From positions 1 to 60,012 of the forward strand of contig NZ_VTPZ01000017.1 in NCBI RefSeq assembly GCF_008638305.1: a stretch of 60,012 nucleotides of DNA, given 5' to 3'. Position numbers and translations under genes: made by a program. Positions 17,314 to 26,864 of this stretch are shown piece by piece. The notes under the pieces were generated by a model. It was given only the letters and a program-made list of their open reading frames with translations, did no database searches and was not told the origin of the DNA. The DNA is from Pseudomonas profundi. GTDB lineage: Bacteria; Pseudomonadota; Gammaproteobacteria; Pseudomonadales; Pseudomonadaceae. Numbering within the stretch: the first letter of the stretch is position 1; the number at the start of each line of letters is the position of its first letter.

Positions 17314-17986
17314 GTACGTGTTCCTTGCCGTCGGCATGGATGTGTTGAGTAGACTTAACTGGGGAAGACTGGTCGGTTTCGACCGCACCATGGTGATCGC
17401 TGGCGTGGCCAGTCTCGGCGGCGTCGCCGTTATGGTGGTCCCCACGCTGAGAGGTCTCACCCCCGCCATGCTGATGGCCGCCGCTTGATGCGACCAGCGA
17501 CTGATATTGATCAGCATCAAGGGTCGGAAGCTGCTGTATGAAAGCAACCATGTCCCAGATGTACTGGTCTTGCATGCTTTTGCCCCAGGCAGGCATACCG
17601 GTAGCTTTGATTCCATGTTTGATGACCCAGAACGTTCTGCCCGGATTACCTGCGAGTCCTGCAGTGGCCAGATTCGGTGGCGCCGGATATAACCCATTAC
17701 TGAGTTCGGTTGGCGCAGCTCCAGGAGACAAATGGCATGTAGCGCACATGGAATCATAGTTCCCCGCACCAGCACGAATCAGCTCCTGGCCTGCGAGATC
17801 AGGCACCTTTATAACCTGAGCACGCGCTTCGATTGAGCGGTCTCGCGCCGTAACGAGAAATGCATGAACCGGCGCTGAGTGTGGATCGTCAGCACCAACG
17901 TTAATCAACCCAAAGTACACAACGCCGGCCACACCAACCACAGCCACTGCACCCGCTACTGCCAACGCCCCTATTACTCTTTTCAT
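17303..17986 (-). CDS. Membrane-anchored c-type cytochrome with His-rich tail
   Basis: A 227-aa protein with an N-terminal membrane helix or uncleaved signal (about residues 4-27), one haem c site CATCH near residue 81, and the likely axial methionine in KATGMPAWG. Residues about 165-227 form a disordered, histidine-rich tail (GGHQHGGGETS, DHHNGDA, KEHVHEH) that should chelate metal in the periplasm. It lies 9 bp behind copB and overlaps the DUF411 gene, so it belongs to the copA-copB-cytochrome-DUF411 operon. The haem domain probably passes electrons to or from the multicopper oxidase route. The tail is unusual. Confidence 0.86.
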   Translation of the reverse strand: MKRVIGALAVAGAVAVVGVAGVVYFGLINVGADDPHSAPVHAFLVTARDRSIEARAQVIKVPDLAGQELIRAGAGNYDSMCATCHLSPGAAPTELSNGLYPAPPNLATAGLAGNPGRTFWVIKHGIKATGMPAWGKSMQDQYIWDMVAFIQQLPTLDADQYQSLVASSGGHQHGGGETSQRGDHHNGDAAETGHASDHHGAVETDQSSPVKSTQHIHADGKEHVHEH

Positions 17987-17995
17987 TTGCTTTCC

Positions 17996-18991
17996 CTAGA
18001 ACCACATCCGAACGCCAGCGACGAAGCGGGCCTCGTCAATATCTTCCCCTTCATCGCGAGCGAAGTCGGCGGTATTTCCATACGAACGACCCCAGCTAAC
18101 CCCGATATAAGGGGCGAACTCACGCACAATCTCATAGCGCAGGCGCAACCCAAGTTCTGTATCGGCCAAGCCTGAGCCAGCGCCGCGCACTGAATCGTTT
18201 TTGCCGTAGAAGTTCATCTCAGCGGTGGGCTGGAGTATCAGGCGGTTGGTCAGCAGGATGTCATACTCCCCTTCCAGGCGGGCAGCGGTCTGCCCGCCCT
18301 CGCCAATAAAGGCAGTCGCTTCTGCTTCAAACCCGTAAAGCGCCATGCCCTGTATGCCAAATGCACCCCAGGTCTGGGGCGAGCCCGGCTTGAAATCCTG
18401 CCGTACACCGGCGACCACGTCCCACCAGGGACCAATGGAATGCCCCCAGAGCGCCTGGATCTCAGCGTCCTCAGTCACGCCGTTGGTACGCTCGCCCTCG
18501 GAGCGCAGCCACAAGCGATTAACGTCCCCGCCCCACCATCCCAACAGTTCCCAGCTGAGGGCACTGCCCTCATCGGCATGCTGGTATTCCAATTGGTCGA
18601 AAAGCAAAAAGGCGAAGGGCATTTTGTCATGCACCGTATGCCCCTGGATTGCCGGGAACGCCGCTTCGCGGTCAGCATTGGTAAGAGCAGGTAGGAGCGG
18701 CGGACCGGCTATGCCGTTGACGTTATGGACCGCCCTGTGGTCCATTTGGCCGTGATTCATCGAACCATGATCCATTGAGTCCTGGTTCGTCGGCTGCGCC
18801 TGACCGTGGTCCATGGAATCCATGCTGTCATGGTCCATCGAGCCGTGCTCCATGGATGAGTGATCCATCGTCTGAGCATTCGCCAAGCCGGCGGTCACTG
18901 TACTGAGCGAGACAGCCAAAGCCAGCAAGGCGGGACGTACAAACCTGTTGCTGTTGACCCGCATTCCCGTCGGCCTGATCAAAGCGTTCAT
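17996..18991 (-). CDS. copB: Copper resistance protein CopB (outer membrane)
   Basis: A 331-aa protein. I take the ATG at 18991 because it begins a good signal peptide ([19 protein letters not shown]); the longer frame overlaps copA. A Met/His-rich copper-binding segment follows (about residues 40-85, [20 protein letters not shown]), then the CopB outer-membrane beta-barrel ([37 protein letters not shown], ending [10 protein letters not shown]). CopB sequesters copper in the outer membrane. It starts 11 bp after copA on the same strand. Confidence 0.92.
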   Translation of the reverse strand: MNALIRPTGMRVNSNRFVRPALLALAVSLSTVTAGLANAQTMDHSSMEHGSMDHDSMDSMDHGQAQPTNQDSMDHGSMNHGQMDHRAVHNVNGIAGPPLLPALTNADREAAFPAIQGHTVHDKMPFAFLLFDQLEYQHADEGSALSWELLGWWGGDVNRLWLRSEGERTNGVTEDAEIQALWGHSIGPWWDVVAGVRQDFKPGSPQTWGAFGIQGMALYGFEAEATAFIGEGGQTAARLEGEYDILLTNRLILQPTAEMNFYGKNDSVRGAGSGLADTELGLRLRYEIVREFAPYIGVSWGRSYGNTADFARDEGEDIDEARFVAGVRMWF

Positions 18992-19001
18992 AGCGTCTCC
19001 T

Positions 19002-20849
19002 TTATTCATCCACTCGTACCTCACGAAACATGCCCATTTCCATGTGAAACAGCAGGTGACAATGGTAAGCCCAGCGGCCGAGCGCATCGGCGGTGACGCG
19101 GTAACTGCGCTTCGAGCCAGGCGGCATGTCGATGGTGTGCTTACGCACCACGAAGTTACCGTGCTCATCCTCAAGATCGCTCCACATGCCGTGGAGGTGA
19201 ATGGGGTGAGTCATCATGGTGTCGTTGACCAACGTGATTCGAACCCGCTCACCGTATTTGAGGCGCAGCGGTTCGGCGTCCGAAAATTCAATACCGTCGA
19301 ACGACCAGGAAAATTTTTCCATGTGTCCTGTGAGGTGCAGTTCGATCGTTCTGCCGGGCTCGCGGCCGTCCGGGTCGGGGAAGGTGCTTTTCAGGTCGGC
19401 ATAGGTCAGGGTTCGGCGTCCGTTGTCGCGTAGCCCAATACCCGGATCGTCCAATTTGTGCGTCGGCGTCATGGTCTGCATATCGACCAGCGGATTGTCC
19501 TTTTCAGAGACTGGGTGCGATTGCATCGCTCCCATCCCAGCCATTTCTCCGTGATCCATACCCGCCATCTGCCCATGGTCCATGCCGGCCATCTTGCTGT
19601 GATCCATTCCACCCATGTCGTCTTGCATCTGCCCATGATCCATGCCCGACATGTTGCTATGGTCCATTGTGGCCATCTCGCCCTGCATGCCGCCATGGTC
19701 CATTCCAGCCATGCCTCCCATGCTGCCGTGGTCCATACCCATATCGCTCATGCTGATCTCGGGGCGTGGATCAGTCTCGGGTACCGGGGCGCTCAGGCCA
19801 TCCCGAACGGCCAAGGTACCGCGGGCAAAACCTGTACGGTCCATGGACTGGGCGAAGATGGTGTACGCCTCCTCGGCGATGGGCTCGACGATCACGTCGT
19901 AGGTCTCGGCCACCGCTATACGAAACTCATCAACACTGACCGGGTCCACGTGCAAGCCGTCCGCGGCGACTACGGTCATTTTCAACCCTGGAATACGCAC
20001 GTCGAAATAGCTCATAGCCGAGCCGTTGATAAAGCGCAGCCGCAGCTTCTCGCCCGGCTTGAACAAGCCGGTCCAGTTGCCGTTGGGAGCCTGGCCATTC
20101 ATGAGGTAGGTGTAGGTATAGCCGCTGATATCAGCGAGATCAGTTGGACTCATTTTCATCTGCGCCCACATCTTGCGGTCAGCAACCGTAGCGCCCCAGC
20201 CCTTCTCCTTTACATCGCTGATGAAATCGCCAACGGTTCGTTTGTTGAAGTTGTAGTAATCCGACTGTTTCTTCAGCTTGGCCATGACTTCATCTGACGT
20301 CTCATCGGTCCAGTCAGTCAGCATTACGACATAGTCGCGGTCATACTCGAATGGCTCCGGCTCCCGGGCATCAATCACCAAGGGCCCATAGACGCCTGCC
20401 TGTTCCTGAAAGCCTGAGTGGCTGTGATACCAGTAGGTACCGTTCTGATTGACCTGAAACTTGTACTCGTACATGCCGTCCGGTGCGATGCCATGAAAGC
20501 TCAAGCCGGGAACGCCGTCCATATTCGCCGGCAGGATAATGCCGTGCCAGTGAATGGAGGTGTCTTCGCTGAGCCGGTTCGCAACGCGCAACGTAACAGT
20601 GTCACCTTCACGCCAGCGCAACAGCGGGCCGGGAATAGTGCCATTGATGGTCATTGCGGTTCGAGGGGCGCCCGTAATGTTCACTGTCGTTTCGCCAATA
20701 AACAGATCGAATTCAGTGCCGGTCAGCACACTGGGTTGCCCCGGACTGGTCACCGCCCAGACCGGCGAGCGCCACAAGCCAAGGCCTCCGAACAGGCTGG
20801 TAGCGACTAACCCTTTGACGAAGGTCCGTCTTGAAGTTTTGTATGGCAT
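19002..20849 (-). CDS. copA: Multicopper oxidase CopA
   Basis: A 615-aa periplasmic multicopper oxidase that oxidises and binds Cu(I). The ATG at 20849 opens a Tat signal ([13 protein letters not shown]). Copper-ligand motifs are [19 protein letters not shown] and [13 protein letters not shown]. Between residues about 380 and 450 lies a long run of MDHGxM repeats, a Met/His copper store typical of the PcoA/CopA family. A TTG seven codons upstream is possible but less likely. A CopR-type box lies 115 bp upstream and an RNA hairpin/terminator unit further up. It leads the operon copA-copB-cytochrome-DUF411. Confidence 0.95.
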   Translation of the reverse strand: MPYKTSRRTFVKGLVATSLFGGLGLWRSPVWAVTSPGQPSVLTGTEFDLFIGETTVNITGAPRTAMTINGTIPGPLLRWREGDTVTLRVANRLSEDTSIHWHGIILPANMDGVPGLSFHGIAPDGMYEYKFQVNQNGTYWYHSHSGFQEQAGVYGPLVIDAREPEPFEYDRDYVVMLTDWTDETSDEVMAKLKKQSDYYNFNKRTVGDFISDVKEKGWGATVADRKMWAQMKMSPTDLADISGYTYTYLMNGQAPNGNWTGLFKPGEKLRLRFINGSAMSYFDVRIPGLKMTVVAADGLHVDPVSVDEFRIAVAETYDVIVEPIAEEAYTIFAQSMDRTGFARGTLAVRDGLSAPVPETDPRPEISMSDMGMDHGSMGGMAGMDHGGMQGEMATMDHSNMSGMDHGQMQDDMGGMDHSKMAGMDHGQMAGMDHGEMAGMGAMQSHPVSEKDNPLVDMQTMTPTHKLDDPGIGLRDNGRRTLTYADLKSTFPDPDGREPGRTIELHLTGHMEKFSWSFDGIEFSDAEPLRLKYGERVRITLVNDTMMTHPIHLHGMWSDLEDEHGNFVVRKHTIDMPPGSKRSYRVTADALGRWAYHCHLLFHMEMGMFREVRVDE

Positions 20850-20963
20850 GCGAATGTATCCCGTCGTCAAAAAATCGGTGCTGAAAAATCATGGTCGGTT
20901 TGCCAGGTTGTTCTCGGCACTTCGACCCTGTTGCCAATGTGCCATATCCCGATACGAGCCGTG

Positions 20964-20979
20964 ATTACATTTATGTAAG
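20964..20979. promoter_or_regulatory. CopR-type box upstream of copA
   Basis: ATTACATTTATGTAAG, whose reverse complement CTTACATAAATGTAAT differs by one base from the CTGACA-N5-GTAAT pattern known for CopR/CzcR-type response regulators. It lies 115-130 bp upstream of the copA start at 20849. Confidence 0.7.
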
Positions 20980-20994
20980 GTGCGATGAGCCAAT

Positions 20995-21056
20995 AAAAAA
21001 AGGCGCCCTAAGGCGCCTAAAGCATCTCTTTTGAAGGAGCGGAACGCGAAGAGATG
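20995..21056 (-). ncRNA. Candidate metal-regulated small RNA, copy 1 (anti-SD loop plus terminator)
   Basis: On the minus strand an 8-bp stem (CATCTCTT with AAGAGATG, 21056-21023) closes a loop of 18 nt containing CTCCTTC, complementary to a Shine-Dalgarno sequence. After five bases comes a GGCGCC-type hairpin (21018-21001) and seven U residues, a rho-independent terminator. A CTGACA-N5-GTAAT box lies about 80 bp upstream at 21137. No convincing open frame lies between. A second copy with the same stems but a different loop flank is at 51696-51758. Confidence 0.6.
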
Positions 21057-21136
21057 AAGGATCAACACATAAGACGGAACAACACGCCTCACAAATAACC
21101 ATACACGGGATAAGTTAACTGGAGGCTGAAGCGAAC

Positions 21137-21152
21137 ATTACAATTTTGTCAG
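21137..21152. promoter_or_regulatory. Exact CopR-type box between divergent copA genes
   Basis: ATTACAATTTTGTCAG, the reverse complement of CTGACA-AAATT-GTAAT, an exact match to the CopR-type pattern. It lies 160 bp upstream of the second copA and about 80 bp upstream of the candidate RNA on the other strand. The 25 bases to its right resemble those right of the box at 28924, which suggests a shared promoter design. Confidence 0.8.
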
Positions 21153-21311
21153 GTTCATGATTCTAGAAAAACTTTCCCACGATATGCCCGTCGACTGAAC
21201 GGAGCGTGCAACTGATAAATGCTGGTCATTTGCGCAGTCAGTTAAATGAACCAGCGCAGCAACTAGCCAATTGGCCATAAGTGCCCATTTCCGACCCGAA
21301 GGGAAACGCAG

Positions 21312-23147
21312 ATGACCGAAAACTCCAGACCGACCCCGCGCGCGGCCATGACCCGCCGAGATTTTCTCATAAAGACGGGCTCTTTGACGCTCGCCGGTTA
21401 CTTGGCTTTGGGCCGACCCGCCTGGGCTAATGGTCTCGCGCTCCCGAGCGCAGGTGAGTTCGGCGAGCTGGTCGCTACCGATACTGGCGGTATCGACCTG
21501 TATCTGGAAGAACGCGATTTGCTGGTCGGGGGCAAACCCGGTCGTGCTATCACGATCAATGGCTCCTTTCCAGGCCCCACGATCCACATGCGAGAAGGCG
21601 CCGAAGCATTGATTCGAGTCCATAACCGCTTGGCGGAATCAACATCAATTCATTGGCATGGGGTTTTGCTGCCCTTTGATATGGATGGAGTGCCCGGCAT
21701 CAGCTTCGCTGGTATTCCGGCGGGCGAAACCTTCACCTACCGTTTTCCTGTCCGCCAGAATGGGACCTTCTGGTATCACAGCCACTCCGGCTTCCAGGAA
21801 CAACGCGGCCACTACGGTCAGCTAATCATAGAGCCGGCCAAACCCGATCCCATTGATTACGATGTTGAGTACTCCGTTATCTTGTCGGACTGGACGTTTA
21901 CAGCCCCCCACACGGTTTTTCGCAAGCTCAAGACGATTGAGGGCTACTTCAACTTCCAGCGGCCGACACTAGCGAACATTGATGACCAAATGCAGGCAAC
22001 TGGCATGACGTTGGAAGAGGTAATTGCCAAGCGGCTGGCGTGGCAGCGTATGCGCATGGACCCCACCGACATCGCCGATATTACCGGTGCGACTTACCGT
22101 TTTTTGATGAACGGCAAAACAACGGAAGAGAACCCAACTTTTATTGCCAAGCCTGGTCAGCGCATTCGTCTGCGGATCGTGAACGCTTCGGCGCAAACCT
22201 ATTATGACGTTCGCATTCCCGGCCTGCCAATGACGGTGGTTCAAGCCGACGGACAGAATATCAAGCCTGTCGAAACCGATGAGTTTCGCATCGCTGTCGC
22301 AGAGACCTACGATGTGATTGTAACCATGCCTGACGATCAAGCTTACACGTTATTCGCCGAAGCCATGGACCGTAGCGGCGCGACTCGAGGGACGCTGGCT
22401 CCACAGCCCGGAATGTCAGCGGCCATACCGGAGCTGCGACGCCGGCCCATGTTAACCATGGCCGATATGGGCATGATGGGAGGGGGAATGAAAGGCATGG
22501 AAGGGGAAAATCACAATGGACATGCAAGCAAGGACACGCAAACCTCACCCCGCAGCGGAAATGAGTTGCCTACCGAAAACCTGGTGGAGCGCATCAAGCA
22601 CGGCCCGGACGAGCACGGCCCTGCCAGCATCACCATGGCCCAAACCGCCAACCGCCGCCTGGATTATCCGGGAGCCGGACTCGGCGATGATGGTTGGCGG
22701 GTACTTACCTATAGCCAGCTTCGAGCGCTGGAACGTCCGGTCCTTCGGCGGCCACCAACTCGGGAATTCGATCTACACCTGACCGGCAACATGAGCAAGT
22801 TTATCTGGGGTTTTGACGGCAAAAAGTGGTCAGAGTCAGACATGATCCGTTTTCAGCATGGCGAGCGGCTGCGAATCAACATGATCAATGACACCATGAT
22901 GAGCCACCCGATCCATTTGCACGGCATGTGGATGGACCTGTACGCCGGTGGTGACCTCGATACCAATCCCCGCAAGCACACAGTCAACGTACAGCCAGCT
23001 GAGTTACTGACTGTAGACATTACCGCCGACGCGCCGGGACAGTGGGCCTTTCATTGCCATCTTCTTTATCATATGGAGGCAGGAATGTTCCGCACGGTTG
23101 CTGTCGTCCGTTCGCTGGATGGAGGGTCTATCGATGCTGACGCCTAA
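21312..23147 (+). CDS. copA: Multicopper oxidase CopA, second copy
   Basis: A 611-aa CopA-type multicopper oxidase with a Tat signal (TRRDFLIKTGSLTLAGYLAL) and ligand motifs [32 protein letters not shown] and HCHLLYHMEAGMF. It lacks the long MDHGxM array of the first copy. In its place is a shorter Met/Gly segment near residue 390 (MADMGMMGGGMKGME) and a few histidines. It is therefore a diverged paralogue and not a recent duplicate. It diverges from copA at 20849 and overlaps its own copB by 14 bases. Confidence 0.93.
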   Translation: MTENSRPTPRAAMTRRDFLIKTGSLTLAGYLALGRPAWANGLALPSAGEFGELVATDTGGIDLYLEERDLLVGGKPGRAITINGSFPGPTIHMREGAEALIRVHNRLAESTSIHWHGVLLPFDMDGVPGISFAGIPAGETFTYRFPVRQNGTFWYHSHSGFQEQRGHYGQLIIEPAKPDPIDYDVEYSVILSDWTFTAPHTVFRKLKTIEGYFNFQRPTLANIDDQMQATGMTLEEVIAKRLAWQRMRMDPTDIADITGATYRFLMNGKTTEENPTFIAKPGQRIRLRIVNASAQTYYDVRIPGLPMTVVQADGQNIKPVETDEFRIAVAETYDVIVTMPDDQAYTLFAEAMDRSGATRGTLAPQPGMSAAIPELRRRPMLTMADMGMMGGGMKGMEGENHNGHASKDTQTSPRSGNELPTENLVERIKHGPDEHGPASITMAQTANRRLDYPGAGLGDDGWRVLTYSQLRALERPVLRRPPTREFDLHLTGNMSKFIWGFDGKKWSESDMIRFQHGERLRINMINDTMMSHPIHLHGMWMDLYAGGDLDTNPRKHTVNVQPAELLTVDITADAPGQWAFHCHLLYHMEAGMFRTVAVVRSLDGGSIDADA

Positions 23148-24051
23148 TCTCCGCCTCTTTGCGATGATCGCCACGACCGTTCTGTTGATACCCAGCGCGG
23201 CTCATGCCCAGAACAAGCATGACATGCCGACCACAGCAAACCGTCCTGATCACCAGCAATCCGCCCAGCAGCACGAAGAGACACCTCCCCCTGACCTCGA
23301 AGTTCCGCCACTGCCTGGAGGCATGACGCTGGAGGAGGTATTCGACTATAGCAACAGCGAACCACCCTCCGATTTTCCCGATCCAGTGCCCGACGACCAG
23401 CTTTTTGCTTTCGCTCTGTTCGACCAGCTTGAATACCGCGTGCCGGATGATAACGCGCGGGACCGCCTGGGTTGGGACGCCCAAGGCTGGATCGGAGGCG
23501 ACATCAACAAGTTCTGGTGGAAAAGCGAAGGTGAGGCGATTTTCGAAGGAACGGACGAAGGCGAAAGCGAAAATGACTTTCTTTATTCTCGGTTGATCAC
23601 GCCATTTTGGAATGTGCAAACCGGCGTTCAATATGCCAATGAGTGGGTCACCGATGATGAATATAATGACCGCTGGTCTTACGTGCTGGGTTTGCAGGGC
23701 ATGGCGCCCTATCAGTTCGAATTGGATAATTCGTTATATGTCTCGGAAGACGGCGATGTGACATTTGAGACTGAGGGCGAGTATGACGTTCGAATCACCC
23801 AACGGCTGGTCCTACAGCCCCGCGTCGGGTTGACCTTTTCTGCACAAACCATTTCTGAACGCAATCTCGGGTCCGGACTGACCGAGGCCGACGTCGATCT
23901 GCGTTTGCGTTACGAGATCAAGCGAGAGCTTGCGCCCTATATCGGCCTCCGTTATCACTCCCTCGTCGGCGAAACCGAAAACATCGCCGAAGCCGCCGGA
24001 GAGAGAACTGAGCAATGGTTATTCCTCGCGGGCTTGCGCTTGGCGTTTTAG
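23134..24051 (+). CDS. copB: Copper resistance protein CopB, second copy
   Basis: A 305-aa outer-membrane CopB protein. The ATG at 23134 lies within the end of copA and opens a signal peptide (MIATTVLLIPSAAHAQ). The barrel domain shows FALFDQLEYRVPDDN, GWIGGDINKFWWKSEGE, GEYDVRITQRLVLQPRVG and the closing LFLAGLRLAF. The N-terminal metal-binding segment is short and His/Gln-rich (HQQSAQQHEE) and lacks the Met-His repeats of the first copy. It pairs with the second copA. Confidence 0.9.
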   Translation: MLTPNLRLFAMIATTVLLIPSAAHAQNKHDMPTTANRPDHQQSAQQHEETPPPDLEVPPLPGGMTLEEVFDYSNSEPPSDFPDPVPDDQLFAFALFDQLEYRVPDDNARDRLGWDAQGWIGGDINKFWWKSEGEAIFEGTDEGESENDFLYSRLITPFWNVQTGVQYANEWVTDDEYNDRWSYVLGLQGMAPYQFELDNSLYVSEDGDVTFETEGEYDVRITQRLVLQPRVGLTFSAQTISERNLGSGLTEADVDLRLRYEIKRELAPYIGLRYHSLVGETENIAEAAGERTEQWLFLAGLRLAF

Positions 24052-24307
24052 TTGAACGGCTTCGCTGGAGCTAGCGTGAGATATGTCATGACAGTCCTGA
24101 GAGTAACGGTGAGACACGCAGGCCACGCAACCTCTGCTTCTGGGCTGTGCCGGCAGTGCTGCCGCGCTGACCGGCTTACTCATTCTTTCCGGTTGAGACC
24201 GCCGCGAGCGTTTAGAGGACGAGTATGAGTCCTTAATTAAAATCGCCCTTTAGTGCGCAGACATTCTAGCCGCCTTGGAACAACACTCACTGCAGGAGAC
24301 GAGATAT

Positions 24308-25768
24308 ATGGAGCATCAAGGGGAATATCTACGCCAGGGCGGTATGTCTTCCGATATGGATATGGATACGCACATGCAAATGATGGAGCGGCGGCATGTC
24401 GCGACACTATGGTGCCACTTCGTCAATGTATTGCTCGGCCTGTGGGTGCTTAGCGCGCCCTTCATCTTTGGCTACATGAACATTGCACCCAGTGATCTTG
24501 ACCTGCCGCGCCTGGCAGCCGAGCGTGATTTGCCCGCAGTCGCCACTCGCGCGTTGCTGATGACCTGGAACGACGTGATTAGCGGCGGGCTGATCGTGTT
24601 GTTCGCGGTCCTGTCGCTCAAGCGGATCAGCTGGGCGCAATGGGCCAACACGGTCGTGGGGCTGTGGCTGATGTTTGCGCCGTTGCTGTTTTGGACGCCA
24701 TCCCCGGCGAGTTACGGCAATGCCTTGCTGGTCGGTGGTCTGGTGATCGCCTTCTCTACTTTGGTTCCGATGATGCCGGGCATGAGCATGCAGGGCATGA
24801 TGCAGAAGGCTGCGGTGCCGCCGGGATGGGATTACAATCCTTCGACCTGGCTACAACGCCTGCCTATCGCCATATTCGCCGTCATTGGCATTCTTCTCGC
24901 GCGCTATCTTACCGCATACCAGCTTGGCCATACCTCGAATGCCTGGGACCCCTTTTTCGGTTCTGAACCTAACGGCACAGAGACAATCATTACATCGGAC
25001 ATGTCGCGTGCCTGGCCTGTGTCCGATGCAGGAATCGGTGTGATGGCCTATATGATCGAACTGCTCATGGCGGTGATGGGCGATGCCCGGCGATGGCGCA
25101 CCATGCCATGGATGGTCGCGGCGTTCGGCGTGGTAGTAGTGCCTCTTGGCGTGATAAGCATTTTCTTCATCATTGCCCAGCCGATTTTCATCGGGACCTG
25201 GTGCACTCTGTGCCTGGCTCAGGCGTTAGCCATGTTGGTGATGATGCCTTACGCACTGGATGAGCTGGTCGCCATGGGCCAGTTCCTCAAGGATGCGCGG
25301 CGCCGCGGCAAGCCTTTCTGGAAGACCTTCTTCAAGGGCGATGCGATGGATGGCGCGCGTGAGGACAACACGCCGGAGTTCGAGGGCAGTCTTTCCTCAA
25401 TGACTCTCAAGGGTCTGCGCGGAGTTAACCTGCCCTGGGGGCTCACGCTGCTGTGCATTCTAGGCGTTTGGTTGATGTTCACCCGGTTGATTTTCGGCAC
25501 AGAGGGGCCCATGGCCAACAGCGACCATCTGATGGGCTCCCTGCTGATCACCGTCTCAGTGCTGGCCTTGGCAGAAATAGCTCGGCCGCTGCGGTTTCTT
25601 AACCTGCCGATCGGCCTTTGGCTGTTGGCCTCGCCCTGGTTCCTTGCAGGCGCGGAGCTGGCCGCTACGATTGGCAGTTTGGTCGCGGGCCTGTTGGTAA
25701 TAGTGCTTAGCCTTCCCAGAGGACCGATTCATCACCGCTACGCTGGCTGGAACGCGCTGTTGCGCTAA
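24308..25768 (+). CDS. SPW-repeat and vitamin K epoxide reductase (VKOR) family membrane protein
   Basis: A 486-aa polytopic membrane protein; the ATG at 24308 follows AGGAGA. After a Met-rich soluble head (SSDMDMDTHMQMMERR) come SPW-type hydrophobic repeats (GLWVLSAPFIFGY, GLWLMFAPLLFWT). A VKOR-like core with the redox motif GTWCTLCLAQAL sits near residue 300, and a second SPW pair (GLWLLASPWFLAG) closes the protein. VKOR proteins move electrons between thiols and quinones across the membrane. It heads a three-gene run with the SDR and GH15 genes. The real substrate is unknown; a link to periplasmic thiol redox under copper stress is inference. Confidence 0.85.
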   Translation: MEHQGEYLRQGGMSSDMDMDTHMQMMERRHVATLWCHFVNVLLGLWVLSAPFIFGYMNIAPSDLDLPRLAAERDLPAVATRALLMTWNDVISGGLIVLFAVLSLKRISWAQWANTVVGLWLMFAPLLFWTPSPASYGNALLVGGLVIAFSTLVPMMPGMSMQGMMQKAAVPPGWDYNPSTWLQRLPIAIFAVIGILLARYLTAYQLGHTSNAWDPFFGSEPNGTETIITSDMSRAWPVSDAGIGVMAYMIELLMAVMGDARRWRTMPWMVAAFGVVVVPLGVISIFFIIAQPIFIGTWCTLCLAQALAMLVMMPYALDELVAMGQFLKDARRRGKPFWKTFFKGDAMDGAREDNTPEFEGSLSSMTLKGLRGVNLPWGLTLLCILGVWLMFTRLIFGTEGPMANSDHLMGSLLITVSVLALAEIARPLRFLNLPIGLWLLASPWFLAGAELAATIGSLVAGLLVIVLSLPRGPIHHRYAGWNALLR

Positions 25769-25804
25769 GCCTGTGCGACTGCCTTTATGGTTAAGGAATA
25801 AAAC

Positions 25805-26803
25805 ATGACCGACCGCGCAAAAACCGCCGTGATTTGTGGCGGAACCGCAGGTGTAGGACGAGCGACTGCTCTTGCGCTTGCGCAAGCCGGCTTTCGCGTC
25901 GCAGTGATCGCTCGCGGCGAAGAAGGACTGGCCGGCACCCGGGCCGAACTGGACGCAGCAGGCGCCGTGGTACTGGCGATATCCGCAGATGTTGCCGACG
26001 CCGAAGCGGTCGATAAGGCCGCCGATCGGATCGAGGCGGAGCTGGGTCCGATCGAGATATGGGTCAATGCTGCCATGGCTACGGTGTTCGGCCCGGTCAA
26101 CAAAATCAGCGCGGCAGAATACAAGCGGGTTACCGAGGTGACGTATCTCGGTTTCGTTCATGGCACCCTGGCCGCGTTGCGCTTTATGGAAAAACGCAAC
26201 CGAGGCACCATCATTCAGGTGGGCTCGGCCCTCTCCTATCGAGCGATACCCTTGCAGTCGGCCTACTGCGCAGCCAAGTTCGCGATCCGCGGTTTCACCG
26301 ATTCGTTGCGCTGCGAACTCATTCATACCAATAGCCAGGTGCGGCTGACCATGGTGCAGCTGCCCGCCCACAACACACCGCAATTCGACTGGTCGCGTAA
26401 TAAGATGCCAAAGCGTCCCCAGCCCGTCCCGCCCATCCATACGCCGGAAGTCGCTGCACGTGCCATCGTTCGTGCAGCGACCGACGCCCCGCGCGAGATT
26501 TGGCTGGGACGCGCCTCGCTCCAGGCAATCATCGGCAACATGTTTATGCCAGGTTTGCTAGACCGGATGATGGCCAAACAAGCTTGGAGCGGGCAGTTGA
26601 CCGGCGAGGCGGCCGATCCCGATCAGCCGGACAACCTGTTCCAGCCGGTAGCGGGACTGCACCGTCTCGAGGGACGCTTTGCCAACCAGGCGAAAGACAA
26701 GGCGCTGGGCCTCAGCTCCGCTACGGTAGGCAGGCTGGCCGTGGGCAGTTTGGCGTTAATGACAGCGCTTAGCGTCGCAGTGGTTTTCGCCATCGCCCGT
26801 TGA
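25805..26803 (+). CDS. SDR-family NAD(P)-dependent oxidoreductase
   Basis: A 332-aa short-chain dehydrogenase. Near the N-terminus is the cofactor motif GGTAGVGRATALALAQAG; then NAAMA, the serine in GSALSYR and the catalytic YCAAK. The classical SDR domain ends about residue 250. The extra C-terminus runs to a hydrophobic helix (VGSLALMTALSVAVVFAIA) that may anchor it to the membrane. It follows the VKOR gene by 36 bp, after an AAGGAA site, and is followed by the convergent GH15 gene. The substrate is unknown. Confidence 0.88.
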   Translation: MTDRAKTAVICGGTAGVGRATALALAQAGFRVAVIARGEEGLAGTRAELDAAGAVVLAISADVADAEAVDKAADRIEAELGPIEIWVNAAMATVFGPVNKISAAEYKRVTEVTYLGFVHGTLAALRFMEKRNRGTIIQVGSALSYRAIPLQSAYCAAKFAIRGFTDSLRCELIHTNSQVRLTMVQLPAHNTPQFDWSRNKMPKRPQPVPPIHTPEVAARAIVRAATDAPREIWLGRASLQAIIGNMFMPGLLDRMMAKQAWSGQLTGEAADPDQPDNLFQPVAGLHRLEGRFANQAKDKALGLSSATVGRLAVGSLALMTALSVAVVFAIAR

Positions 26804-26864
26804 GCCAGTCGGCTTAGCTCCGCTGGCTGAACGGACGCGAGGCAGGTAGCAGGACACCAGTCCT

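Noticed and set aside
16864..17775. 303-aa frame covering DUF411 and part of the cytochrome gene
   Set aside because: The first half is a shadow of the cytochrome gene; the DUF411 protein starts at 17313 with its signal peptide.
19458..20297. 279-aa His-rich plus-strand frame opposite copA
   Set aside because: It only mirrors the MDHGxM repeats of CopA read from the other strand.
21030..21104. Plus-strand reading of the hairpin element as a GAAGGAG ribosome site followed by an ATG peptide
   Set aside because: The two copies would encode unrelated peptides of 14 and 10 residues, while stems and terminator are conserved, so an RNA on the minus strand explains more.
25556..26440. 294-aa minus-strand frame opposite the VKOR/SDR junction
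   Set aside because: Antisense to two supported genes and spans their intergenic gap.
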